NCBI RefSeq assembly: GCF_001306455.1
Contig: NZ_LGTQ01000013.1
Location: 248,001 to 312,000 of the forward strand
From: Jiulongibacter sediminis
Lineage (GTDB): Bacteria; Bacteroidota; Bacteroidia; Cytophagales; Spirosomataceae
DNA: 64,000 nt
Reading direction: 5' to 3'
Position 1 is the stretch's first letter, and each line of letters opens with the position of its first letter. The notes below the pieces were generated by a model. It did no database searches, was not told the DNA's origin, and was given only the letters and a program-made list of their open reading frames with translations. Positions 57,311 to 64,000 of the stretch are shown here, piece by piece. The position numbers and the translations under genes were made by a program.

Positions 57311-58663
57311 TCAGTACTTCCAGTTCAACGCATTGATATTTTCTCCGATTCGTTTGCCCTCTTCCAAACCTTGGATATTGTCCTGTTGAGTATGAATTCC
57401 GCCCAAAATTCGTGACCATCCACACTCTTCAGCAAAGGCCCAGATACTTGTAAATTCTCTTGATCTGAACTCTACATTGCGTTCACTGTCTTTTGGCCTG
57501 CCTTCATGGAAATCATCAGTATAAGTGATATCATCACCAAAAACAGAAATTAAGGTTGTAGCCGCAGCAGCAGACTGGGTGGAATGCCCTGATGTAAATG
57601 CCGGGAAAGGTGGCTCTGGCCAAAACTGCGTATAGCGGCTATCTATATACCTCCGAATAAATGCCGTTGGCCTCTCCGCATGGTAATGATATTTACACTT
57701 AAAGCACCTAACAAAGGCGTCAGAAACGGCCATACCAACTTTGGCAAAAACTGAGGCGGCCTCAAAGAGGTTGTTTTGCTCCTGATTGACAAGCTTTGCG
57801 GCTAAATAATAGGAGTGGCCCGGAGGGCTTGCTGATCCTGCAGGATCATCGCCCCACCAAAGTGCCGTTTCTTTTTCTTCTTGAGTGAGACTAATATTTT
57901 TATCATAAACCTCCTTCATGTCGTTATAATAGGCACTGCTGGTTTCAGCACTGTACTCGTAAATTTCTGGTATTTCTAATTGTTCATTTGCTGGTACGAA
58001 AAGCCTGTTTTGGCCCCAGTATGGATGTAGCGGTTGGTTAATTGAAGACTGTCCGAATCTTGGAGGAACCCAATATTCGACGCCCTGAGGAAGTGTATAC
58101 GAATAATCAAATGTACGCATGAAGCCTTCATGCCCGTTATCGTTTTTTGACCATTCGAAGATAACCGTCGCAATGTACTTACCATATTCAGCAGAAGCTG
58201 TAAGGACTGAATCAGGCACTCCGGCGGCCTTTCTTTCAGCAACAATAGAGGAGTGTAAGTTTTGTAGTGCTTCTTTTAATTGGTCTGAAGTATGCGGGTA
58301 AAGTGCCGTAAGAATCCCGGCCTGACCAGCACTCAGGCTCGTTTCCCAGTCAAGTCCTTGAGCCGAAGGAAGGTCTGAAAGGCCACTCAGCTGGCTCGCC
58401 ACAGACTTGAAAATAATACTTCCACTTACAATTGACTCATACATAGTTACCCCGGCATAAGCCAATGTTCTGGAAGTATATGTAGGAGAATTTTCAGGAG
58501 ATTCCTTGACCAGTTTTAAGGTCATATTCGCCCATTGATGAGCTACTTTAGGAGAAATCTGAACTTCAGTAGGTTCAGGAATAACTTCTTCATCTACTTT
58601 TTTTTCACAGGCCCACAAACCGAAAAGCAGAATAATCAGGCAAGAACGTTTTAAATTAATCAT
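57311..58663 (-). CDS. vanadium-dependent haloperoxidase / PAP2-like lipoprotein
   Basis: A 450-residue lipoprotein (LLFGLWAC, Cys19). The PAP2/vanadium-haloperoxidase core is in the last third: YHYHAERPTAFIRRYID (the K/R...RP site), FPAFTSGHSTQSAAAATTLI (SGH) and SRILGGIHTQQDNIQGLEEG (SR-x5-H), the three motifs that bind vanadate or phosphate. The long N-terminal half is helical, as in the bacterial VCPO-like group. It may be a haloperoxidase or an acid phosphatase; these share the motifs. It overlaps the ComEA-like gene by 8 bases and is downstream of it. Confidence 0.88.
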   Translation of the reverse strand: MINLKRSCLIILLFGLWACEKKVDEEVIPEPTEVQISPKVAHQWANMTLKLVKESPENSPTYTSRTLAYAGVTMYESIVSGSIIFKSVASQLSGLSDLPSAQGLDWETSLSAGQAGILTALYPHTSDQLKEALQNLHSSIVAERKAAGVPDSVLTASAEYGKYIATVIFEWSKNDNGHEGFMRTFDYSYTLPQGVEYWVPPRFGQSSINQPLHPYWGQNRLFVPANEQLEIPEIYEYSAETSSAYYNDMKEVYDKNISLTQEEKETALWWGDDPAGSASPPGHSYYLAAKLVNQEQNNLFEAASVFAKVGMAVSDAFVRCFKCKYHYHAERPTAFIRRYIDSRYTQFWPEPPFPAFTSGHSTQSAAAATTLISVFGDDITYTDDFHEGRPKDSERNVEFRSREFTSIWAFAEECGWSRILGGIHTQQDNIQGLEEGKRIGENINALNWKY

Positions 58664-59603
58664 GAGATTTACTGAAGTCTAAGTAAGGCGAAATGGCTAA
58701 AATCTCTTCCGGAGTAAGAATATGTAATTTTTTGAGCTCATCAACATGGCTAAAATGGCCGTGTTGCTTTCTATAAGCTAAAATACCTTTCTTCTTTGAG
58801 TAACTCAAGTGAGGGGCTTTCCAATCGCTCAGTTCTACTTCATTGATTTTAATCTTTATGGGTGCGGTCTCCAGATAAACATGCTTTATTAACTCTTCAT
58901 AGGTGCTGTCAGGCAATCCATAGGTGTTTTTTAGTTGGCTGATATCGTAGAAACCACCGAGACTTTCCCGGTATCTAACTATTCTGTCTGCAAATACTTT
59001 ACCAATTCCGTAGACCTGAGTTAACTCCTCTGTTTTCGCGAGGTTTATGTCAAACTTTTCAATGGTTTTAGGTTTAAATACTTCTTTTTTGGGCTCGCTC
59101 TCCGGGAAACCCTCGAAAATGGTTTCATATGTACTGGCTGTTTTTTGGTCTTCTTTTGAGGGTAATTCGATGAAGGCTTCAATTTTCTCAAAAAGCTCCT
59201 CATTTATACCATATACAGAGGCCACGTCTTCTTTGAACCGATATACTTTTCCTGCTTTTCTAAACTTGACAAGGTTGTTAGCTCCATATCTGGGAAAGCC
59301 CATGTTGATGAGCTCTTGTGCAGATATTTTGTTTGGATCAAATGCTTTGAATTGAACAGACTTCTTTTCTGATGCTTTTAGAGCTATCAATTCAGCTTTT
59401 TCCTGATTGAGATTTGCAAGCTCTTTTTCAGGTAGATAATAAGCTGAAAATGAGAACTGACGATCTTTCCTGGTGGTAATATTTTCGATAGTTATACTTA
59501 CTAAAAAAAGAATCACCAGAGCCAGGAGGCCAAAAAGAACACTTTTAGCCTCATTTTGACTGAGTTCAAAATTGCGTTTGATAAAGTTTAAAATGGATTT
59601 CAT
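58656..59603 (-). CDS. ComEA-like helix-hairpin-helix DNA-binding membrane protein
   Basis: A 315-residue protein with one N-terminal membrane helix (about residues 22-42, SVLFGLLALVILFLVSITI) and three or four helix-hairpin-helix motifs: FDPNKISAQELINMGFPRYG near 88-107, FDINLAKTEELTQVYGIGKV near 184-203 and ELSDWKAPHLSYSKKKGILA near 261-280, with a further turn in between (YDISQLKNTYGLPDS). The HhH repeats bind DNA nonspecifically; such proteins are linked to DNA uptake or to cell-surface DNA binding. It is upstream of and overlapping with the haloperoxidase-like gene by 8 bases, and divergent from rarA with 128 bases between start codons. Confidence 0.87.
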   Translation of the reverse strand: MKSILNFIKRNFELSQNEAKSVLFGLLALVILFLVSITIENITTRKDRQFSFSAYYLPEKELANLNQEKAELIALKASEKKSVQFKAFDPNKISAQELINMGFPRYGANNLVKFRKAGKVYRFKEDVASVYGINEELFEKIEAFIELPSKEDQKTASTYETIFEGFPESEPKKEVFKPKTIEKFDINLAKTEELTQVYGIGKVFADRIVRYRESLGGFYDISQLKNTYGLPDSTYEELIKHVYLETAPIKIKINEVELSDWKAPHLSYSKKKGILAYRKQHGHFSHVDELKKLHILTPEEILAISPYLDFSKSHD

Positions 59604-59700
59604 TACTTTAAGTTGTTGGTTGTCAAGGAGAAGTAAATATAGTGAAAACTTGAATCAGACATTTAGCAAAACAAACAAAGTGTAGTTCTTTTGATGTTTA

Positions 59701-59708
59701 TACCTTTG
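59701..59708 (+). promoter_or_regulatory. -7 promoter element for rarA
   Basis: TACCTTTG matches TAnnTTTG exactly; predicted start near 59712. Supports the ATG at 59732 as the rarA start, since the TTG at 59711 would lie at the transcript start itself. Confidence 0.6.
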
Positions 59709-59731
59709 TTTTGGTTCATAAAAAAGATCAA

Positions 59732-60997
59732 ATGCAAAGCATGCCTTTGGCCGAAAGGCTGAGACCGAAAAATCTTGACGAATACATTGGGCAGGAGCAT
59801 ATTCTGGGTAAAGGGAAGCCTCTTAGAAAAGCAATTGAAGCTAATCTGGTGCCTTCTATGATCCTTTGGGGGCCTCCGGGAGTAGGTAAAACCACGCTGT
59901 CCCTGATGTTGGCGGAGCTGACAAAAAGGCAATTCTTTTCGCTTTCTGCGATTAGTTCAGGCGTGAAAGATTTGAGGGAAGTACTAAGCAAACCTTCAGG
60001 ACTTTTTCCCCCGATTTTGTTTATCGACGAAATACACCGTTTTAATAAGTCACAGCAAGACACCCTTTTGGCCGCTGTTGAGCGGGGGAGGGTGACGCTG
60101 ATTGGAGCTACAACTGAGAATCCGTCCTTTGAGGTTAACTCTGCCTTATTATCCCGATGTCAGGTTTATATTCTTGAGGCTTTTGGACAGAAAGAATTGT
60201 ATGCCTTGCTTCAAAGAGCGATCAATGAAGATGTTGAACTTAAAAAACTCAAATTTAAACTGGACTCCACCAACTCACTTTTTAGAATCAGTGGAGGGGA
60301 TGGTAGAAAATTGCTCAATCTTCTTGAAATGGTGGTTACCTCTCAAATGGGCAACAAGACCATCACTATCAATGATGAAAATGTAGAAGAGGTGGTGCAG
60401 AAGAACCTCGCCAGATACGACAAAAGTGGCGAGCAGCATTATGATATCATTTCGGCTTTTATAAAATCCATGCGTGGGTCTGACCCCAATGCTGCCCTTT
60501 ACTGGCTGGCCCGAATGCTGGTGGCCGGCGAAGATATGATGTTTATTGCCCGTAGAATGCTTATTCTGGCCTCAGAGGATATTGGAAATGCCAACCCGAC
60601 AGCAACGATCATTGCTAATAATTGTATGGAGGCTGTAAAGAAAATCGGGTACCCTGAAGGTCGAATAATCCTTTCTCAAACTGCGATATATCTGGCAACC
60701 TCACCAAAATCAAACGCCTCTTATATGGCCATTGACAGGGCGATAGCATTGGCTGAAAAGACTTCACATTTACCTGTTCCGCTGGATTTGAGAAATGCTC
60801 CTACCAAACTGATGAAAGAGGTCGGCTATGGCAAAGACTACAAATACAGCCATAGTTATGAGGGCAACTTTGCGAAGCAAAACTTTATGCCTGATGACCT
60901 CAAAGGTGAAAAACTATATGAACCTGGCCAAAATGCCCGTGAGCATGAAATCAGAAAAAAACTACAAACCTGGTGGGAAGACTGGTACGAGTATTAA
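59732..60997 (+). CDS. rarA: replication-associated recombination protein A
   Basis: A protein of about 421 residues (AAA+ ATPase of the RarA/MgsA/WRNIP1 family) that acts at stalled replication forks and unwinds DNA ends. The frame also opens at TTG 59711 but the ATG at 59732 fits the promoter and gives the standard MQSMPLAERLRPKNLDEYIG start. Walker A GPPGVGKTTLSLM near residue 48-60, Walker B FIDEIHRFNKSQQDTLLAAV near 100-119, sensor 1 IGATTENPSFEVN near 127-139 and the C-terminal MgsA domain (GSDPNAALYWLARMLVAGED near 249-268; ANPTATIIANNCMEAVKKIG). Its stop shares the TTAA tetranucleotide with the convergent lipoprotein gene. Confidence 0.95.
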   Translation: MQSMPLAERLRPKNLDEYIGQEHILGKGKPLRKAIEANLVPSMILWGPPGVGKTTLSLMLAELTKRQFFSLSAISSGVKDLREVLSKPSGLFPPILFIDEIHRFNKSQQDTLLAAVERGRVTLIGATTENPSFEVNSALLSRCQVYILEAFGQKELYALLQRAINEDVELKKLKFKLDSTNSLFRISGGDGRKLLNLLEMVVTSQMGNKTITINDENVEEVVQKNLARYDKSGEQHYDIISAFIKSMRGSDPNAALYWLARMLVAGEDMMFIARRMLILASEDIGNANPTATIIANNCMEAVKKIGYPEGRIILSQTAIYLATSPKSNASYMAIDRAIALAEKTSHLPVPLDLRNAPTKLMKEVGYGKDYKYSHSYEGNFAKQNFMPDDLKGEKLYEPGQNAREHEIRKKLQTWWEDWYEY

Positions 60998-61527
60998 GGT
61001 TCTTTGGTTAATGTAAGACTGTAATTCATTTCCACAATCTGGCTAATCAAGACCTGAATGAGGGCCTTCGAGAAAGCATCCATACCAGATAAACTGGCAT
61101 CAAATGAGTTAACCAGATCCTGATGATTGAGAGATAAAGTCAATTCGTTATTTTCCTCGGTCATTTTTAAGTATAACTTAAAAGGAACGTTTAAATCAGC
61201 CTCCACAATGCTTATGATCAGGAGGTTATTCTCAATCTGGTAAGTATTACTATTGACTTTTTGATCTTTTTTTATGTTTCCGATGCCTAAAGATGCATTC
61301 GTAGTATAGGTTCCATCGGGTGAAAAAAAGAAATAAATTTCCTGATCAGTGACGTCTTTGTCAGTGATTTCAGGTTGTTGATCCTGAAAAGTGATCTCAG
61401 AGTTGACCCGGGTTAAATTATACTGACCATTTAAAATAATAGGCTCAATATCCTTCTTTTTTGAAGAACAAGCTGCTGTGACAATAATCAAGAATAGAAA
61501 TACTGATATATTCTGTAATCGGTTCAT
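60994..61527 (-). CDS. lipoprotein, paralogue of the adjacent one
   Basis: A 177-residue lipoprotein (IIVTAACSS, Cys20). The body is beta-rich with landmarks shared with the next gene: EIYFFFSPDGTYTTNASLGI (compare EFYFEFLPRGIFATNTDLGL), a following LLIISIVEADLNVPFKLYL and a helical end (ALIQVLISQIVEMNYSLTL). Function unknown; the shape resembles lipocalin-like lipoproteins. It starts 2 bases after the paralogue upstream on the minus strand and its stop codon overlaps that of rarA by 4 bases. Confidence 0.75.
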   Translation of the reverse strand: MNRLQNISVFLFLIIVTAACSSKKKDIEPIILNGQYNLTRVNSEITFQDQQPEITDKDVTDQEIYFFFSPDGTYTTNASLGIGNIKKDQKVNSNTYQIENNLLIISIVEADLNVPFKLYLKMTEENNELTLSLNHQDLVNSFDASLSGMDAFSKALIQVLISQIVEMNYSLTLTKEP

Positions 61528-61529
61528 AG

Positions 61530-62099
61530 TTAGTTCGTTTTAGAAAAACTTAAGGAGAATAGAGCCTGATTAATTCTAGTAGTAAATTCATACATGGAAT
61601 TTCTAAGCTCCGAAGAAAAGTTATCAGATGAAGTCCTGATGCTATGGACATAGTTCTGTGTATCCATAACAAGTGAAGGGGATGAGCCCTGAAGATCAAA
61701 TGCCTCAAATTTTAGGTTTACATTCTGATCAAACTGAGGATCATTTATGGTGATTTCTACAAAGGTTCCATTATTATTCTCCACATAGGTATAACTTCCG
61801 GCTCTAACCTCAGTTTTCCGAAGTAATAATTTATTCAGGCCGAGATCCGTGTTTGTCGCAAAAATTCCTCTAGGTAAAAATTCAAAGTAGAATTCCTGTT
61901 CTCTGTAGTCTAATTGTTTTTTAAGCAGAGGAGCAGAATTTTCGTCCACCATTCCTTCAATGTCAGTTAATTTCCATCGGCCGTATAAATCACGGGGATT
62001 GGGGTCGTTTGGAGATATAACGCATGAGAATGTTATCAGTATTAGCACTAGCGAAACCACAAGAGCGTGGCGGGTGCTAGATTTCTTCGTCAATGACAT
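61530..62099 (-). CDS. lipoprotein, tandem paralogue
   Basis: A 189-residue protein with an N-terminal hydrophobic segment and Cys26 (VLILITFSC), a lipoprotein. It is paralogous to the gene that follows it by the EFYFEFLPRGIFATNTDLGL motif near residue 68-87 and by its strand order and helical C-terminus (MYEFTTRINQALFSLSFS). Function unknown. Its start lies inside the 3' end of the glycosyltransferase gene (23-base overlap), so it is translationally coupled to it. That link suggests envelope glycan or lipoprotein work, but only by context. Confidence 0.75.
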   Translation of the reverse strand: MSLTKKSSTRHALVVSLVLILITFSCVISPNDPNPRDLYGRWKLTDIEGMVDENSAPLLKKQLDYREQEFYFEFLPRGIFATNTDLGLNKLLLRKTEVRAGSYTYVENNNGTFVEITINDPQFDQNVNLKFEAFDLQGSSPSLVMDTQNYVHSIRTSSDNFSSELRNSMYEFTTRINQALFSLSFSKTN

Positions 62100-63036
62100 A
62101 GCTGATATCAGATGCGTTTTGTTTTACGTATAGCTCACCAAGAAAACCGGCTAGAAATAGCTGAACCCCAATCATAACGGTCAAAAGGGCTAGGAAGAAA
62201 AGCGGATTATCAGTCACATTTCTGAATGGAAGCTTATTCCAAAGGTTGTACAGCTTTTCACCGATCAGGAAAACGGTAATGGCTGTACCAATGATAAAAC
62301 TGATGACCCCAAAAGCACCGAAAAAGTGCATGGGTCTGCGGCCAAATTTATTGACAAAAGTAATGCTCAAAAGGTCAAGAAAACCATTGATGAACCGGTC
62401 GATACCGAATTTGGTATGACCATATTTTCGAGCCTGGTGCTGCACTACCTGCTCGCCAATTTTGTCGAAACCGTTCCATTTGGCAATCACCGGAATGTAA
62501 CGATGCATTTCACCGTAAATTCGGATGTTTTTTACAACTTTTTGGTCATAAGCCTTTAAACCACAATTGAAGTCGTGAAGTTTAACATCGGAGATTTTGC
62601 GAGCTGCCCAGTTGAAAAGCTTACTTGGCAGGTTTTTCGAAAGAACGGGGTCATGCCTCTTTTTCTTCCAGCCGCTGACGATATCATATCCGTCTTCGGT
62701 GATTTTTCGATAGAGCTCGGGAATTTCCTCAGGGTTATCCTGAAGATCTGCATCCATCGTAATAATAACGTCACCTTCTACAATCTGAAAGCCGGTATCC
62801 AGGGCCGCTGTTTTGCCGTAATTTCGACTAAATTTCAGCCCCCTTACTCTTTCGTTTTTTTCTTTCAATTCACAAATGACCTTCCAGGAATCGTCTTTAC
62901 TGCCGTCATCAATAAACAGGATTTCATAGCTCAAACCAGCTTTGGTGAGAGTTTTGTGAATCCAATCATGCAATTCAGGGAGTGATTCTTCCTCATTTAG
63001 TAAAGGGATGAGGACGCTTATTTGCGGCTTAGACAT
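62077..63036 (-). CDS. GT2-family glycosyltransferase, polyprenyl-phosphate type
   Basis: A 319-residue membrane enzyme of the DPM1/PglI/ArnC-like GT2 group, which transfers a sugar from a nucleotide donor to polyprenyl phosphate or similar. The GT-A domain covers about 1-230: VLIPLLNEEESLPELHDWIH near 9-28, FIDDGSKDDSWKVICELKEK near 40-59, DGDVIITMDADLQDNPEEIP (the DXD; near 87-106) and a late GLKAYDQKVVKNIRIYGEMH near 158-177. Two or three membrane helices close it (ISFIIGTAITVFLIGEKL; FFLALLTVMIGVQLFLAGF). Promoter at 63063-63095 inside trmN6. It is the first gene of an operon with the two lipoproteins. Confidence 0.9.
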   Translation of the reverse strand: MSKPQISVLIPLLNEEESLPELHDWIHKTLTKAGLSYEILFIDDGSKDDSWKVICELKEKNERVRGLKFSRNYGKTAALDTGFQIVEGDVIITMDADLQDNPEEIPELYRKITEDGYDIVSGWKKKRHDPVLSKNLPSKLFNWAARKISDVKLHDFNCGLKAYDQKVVKNIRIYGEMHRYIPVIAKWNGFDKIGEQVVQHQARKYGHTKFGIDRFINGFLDLLSITFVNKFGRRPMHFFGAFGVISFIIGTAITVFLIGEKLYNLWNKLPFRNVTDNPLFFLALLTVMIGVQLFLAGFLGELYVKQNASDISYVIDEEI

Positions 63037-63062
63037 TAGGTAAGGAAAGCTTATTTGTAGGT

Positions 63063-63095
63063 CAAATTTAAAAAATTATGTAGTAATCTTTCAAA
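63063..63095 (-). promoter_or_regulatory. promoter for the GT2 glycosyltransferase operon
   Basis: Minus strand: TTTG (63095-63092), a 21-base spacer, TAAATTTG (63070-63063), a full match to the consensus. It lies in the last codons of trmN6 (stop at 63068-63070). Predicted start near 63059, 23 bases before the ATG at 63036. Confidence 0.65.
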
Positions 63096-63760
63096 AGTGC
63101 CTCAAAATCATGTGTATATGTTCTTCCATTGGTTTCGTAAATACAAAGTTCTAGCCTCTTGGGCGGAACTTTTTGTCGACCAAAAAGAACAACTTTACGA
63201 AAGACTGGCTTTTCAGCATGATGCCGGACAGACAATTCCTGAAGAGGAAACAGGTTCTGGCTAGCCATTTTTTCTGCAAAAATCGCCATTTCCGTAGGTG
63301 GTAATAAAATAGATGAGATTCCCTCCAGAGATAATTTTTCAGAGATGATTTCCGCTAAGTCTGCAAAACTCAAATGACTATTGTGTTTTGCTTTGTTTTT
63401 CTGATGATCCGGAGAGGAAAGTTGTCCCTCAAAAAAAGGAGGGTTTGAAATGATAAGATCGTATTCTTTTTCGACAAACTGCTTAGCATCAGTTTTATAA
63501 ACAGAAATCTGACTGTTGAAAGAACTGTCCTGAACGTTTTTAAGAGCCTGTTTCGCCGCGGCTTCATCAATTTCAATGGCATCTATCCTAACATCTCCTT
63601 TCTGAGCTAACATGAGGCTTAAAAGCCCGGTACCCGTTCCAATATCCAATACTTTCATTCCTTTTGTCACCGGAGTAAAAGCACCCAAAATGCAGGAGTC
63701 TGTGCATACTTTCATGGCACATTGGTCTTGCTCTATTTTGAATTGCTTGAATTTGAACAT
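63068..63760 (-). CDS. trmN6: tRNA1(Val) (adenine(37)-N6)-methyltransferase
   Basis: A 230-residue SAM-dependent methyltransferase that makes m6A37 in tRNA1-Val (YfiC/TrmN6 family). The Rossmann motif I is VLDIGTGTGLLSLMLAQKG near residue 37-55, then IEIDEAAAKQALKN near 64-77 and the catalytic loop ISNPPFFEGQLSSPDHQKNK near 106-125, with NPPF the m6A (N6-adenine) signature. The N-terminus FKFKQFKIEQDQCAMKVCTD is the family start. It is upstream of the GT2 gene on the same strand; a heptamer repeat directly precedes its ATG (from 63773). Confidence 0.93.
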   Translation of the reverse strand: MFKFKQFKIEQDQCAMKVCTDSCILGAFTPVTKGMKVLDIGTGTGLLSLMLAQKGDVRIDAIEIDEAAAKQALKNVQDSSFNSQISVYKTDAKQFVEKEYDLIISNPPFFEGQLSSPDHQKNKAKHNSHLSFADLAEIISEKLSLEGISSILLPPTEMAIFAEKMASQNLFPLQELSVRHHAEKPVFRKVVLFGRQKVPPKRLELCIYETNGRTYTHDFEALLKDYYIIF

Positions 63761-63772
63761 TTTTTGAACTGA

Positions 63773-63870
63773 GAAGAGGGGAGTTGGAAGTTTGATGTCA
63801 GATGTTGGGAGTTTGATGTCCGGCGTTTGAGGTCTTTTGTCTTAAATCTTAGGTCTGACATCCTATCTTC
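63773..63870. repeat. heptanucleotide-periodic repeat (14 units)
   Basis: Fourteen 7-base units in register: gaagagg, ggagttg, gaagttt, gatgtca, gatgttg, ggagttt, gatgtcc, ggcgttt, gaggtct, tttgtct, taaatct, taggtct, gacatcc, tatcttc. It fills the gap between trmN6 and the next gene, ending 2 bases before that gene's stop codon. The tttgtct-taaatct-taggtct part closely matches the glyS leader repeat. Confidence 0.75.
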
Positions 63871-63872
63871 AA

Positions 63873-64000
63873 TCACTTTCTCCCAAAATCCGCCGGGTTT
63901 TCACCCCAATTTCGGGTATCCCATTTGAGGATGATATTCTTGTACGAGTTTTTTTGGAGCCAATCTTCGGCACGTTCCATTAAATCAAAAAGCTCCTGAT
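63873..64000 (-). CDS. C-terminal end of an unidentified protein (partial)
   Basis: The last 41 codons of a minus-strand gene that enters from beyond the window: QELFDLMERAEDWLQKNSYK, then NIILKWDTRNWGENPADFG and RK, stop TGA at 63873-63875. It looks like an amphipathic helix followed by a strand and a turn. I do not recognise the family from this fragment. Confidence 0.7.
   Translation of the reverse strand, partial: QELFDLMERAEDWLQKNSYKNIILKWDTRNWGENPADFGRK

Overview
The window looks like chromosomal DNA of a Bacteroidota bacterium, most probably of the order Cytophagales (Roseivirga/Fulvivirga/Reichenbachiella-like; genus not determinable here). Support: C-terminal type IX secretion (T9SS) sorting domains of the PNP type, many SusC-free outer-surface and lipoprotein families typical of the phylum (DUF5686, DUF2911, DUF1501/DUF1800, YHYH, FG-GAP proteins), -7 promoter elements of the Bacteroidota form TAnnTTTG, and a general lack of Shine-Dalgarno sequences. 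I saw no tRNA, rRNA, CRISPR array, intact transposase or integrase. The window is mostly ordinary core and cell-envelope DNA with a few small accessory patches.

Layout. 0-1.6 kb: a small unknown protein, then a DUF2892 membrane protein beside a Crp/Fnr regulator, with a promoter and a Fnr-shaped palindrome between them. 1.6-4.0 kb: an AT-rich, decaying islet with two pseudogenes and a DUF5677 gene. 4.1-13.0 kb: a TPR membrane regulator, an EthD protein, an M16 zinc protease, a DUF2911 protein and a DUF5686 outer-membrane protein. 13.1-15.9 kb: a three-gene operon (kinase, isomerase, nucleotidyltransferase-phosphatase fusion) that carries all four activities for a nucleotide-activated D-glycero-D-manno-heptose. 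15.9-20.5 kb: a locus read from an ECF sigma factor through its membrane partner, a Spy/CpxP-like protein, a PepSY-like protein, a YHYH lipoprotein, a MORN protein and a SCO1 lipoprotein, probably an envelope metal or redox stress regulon. 20.8-22.9 kb: a DUF4062-TPR protein that may be a defence or signalling effector. 23.0-27.5 kb: two secreted LamG/DUF1080-like proteins, a divergent membrane regulator carrying the same type of domain, and a ThuA protein. 27.5-34 kb: a DUF1501/DUF1800 pair, a serine hydrolase and lipoproteins. 34-38.6 kb: beta-propeller and LEA14-like proteins bracketed by glyS and a degenerate copy of the glyS 3' end, then mercaptopyruvate sulfurtransferase. 39-49.5 kb: three tandem giant FG-GAP/T9SS surface proteins. 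49.6-55.2 kb: an rbfA-permease-peptidase-radical SAM operon. 55.3-64 kb: a membrane protein, rpiB with a structured leader, a vanadium haloperoxidase-like protein, a ComEA-like protein, rarA, paired lipoproteins, a GT2 glycosyltransferase, trmN6 and the end of one further gene.

The less ordinary signals are non-coding: a family of degenerate heptanucleotide-periodic intergenic repeats at four places, a three-unit 25-bp tandem repeat upstream of the ECF sigma gene, a remnant of the glyS 3' end 2 kb from glyS, back-to-back divergent promoters upstream of rbfA, a hairpin that covers the start of one lipoprotein gene, an rpiB leader with a possible 8-codon peptide, and 11-bp phased repeats in a divergent regulatory region. 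The main protein-level candidates for new biology are the ECF/YHYH/PepSY/Spy locus, the DUF4062-TPR protein, and the recurring WIDG...GCDS module in the FG-GAP proteins.
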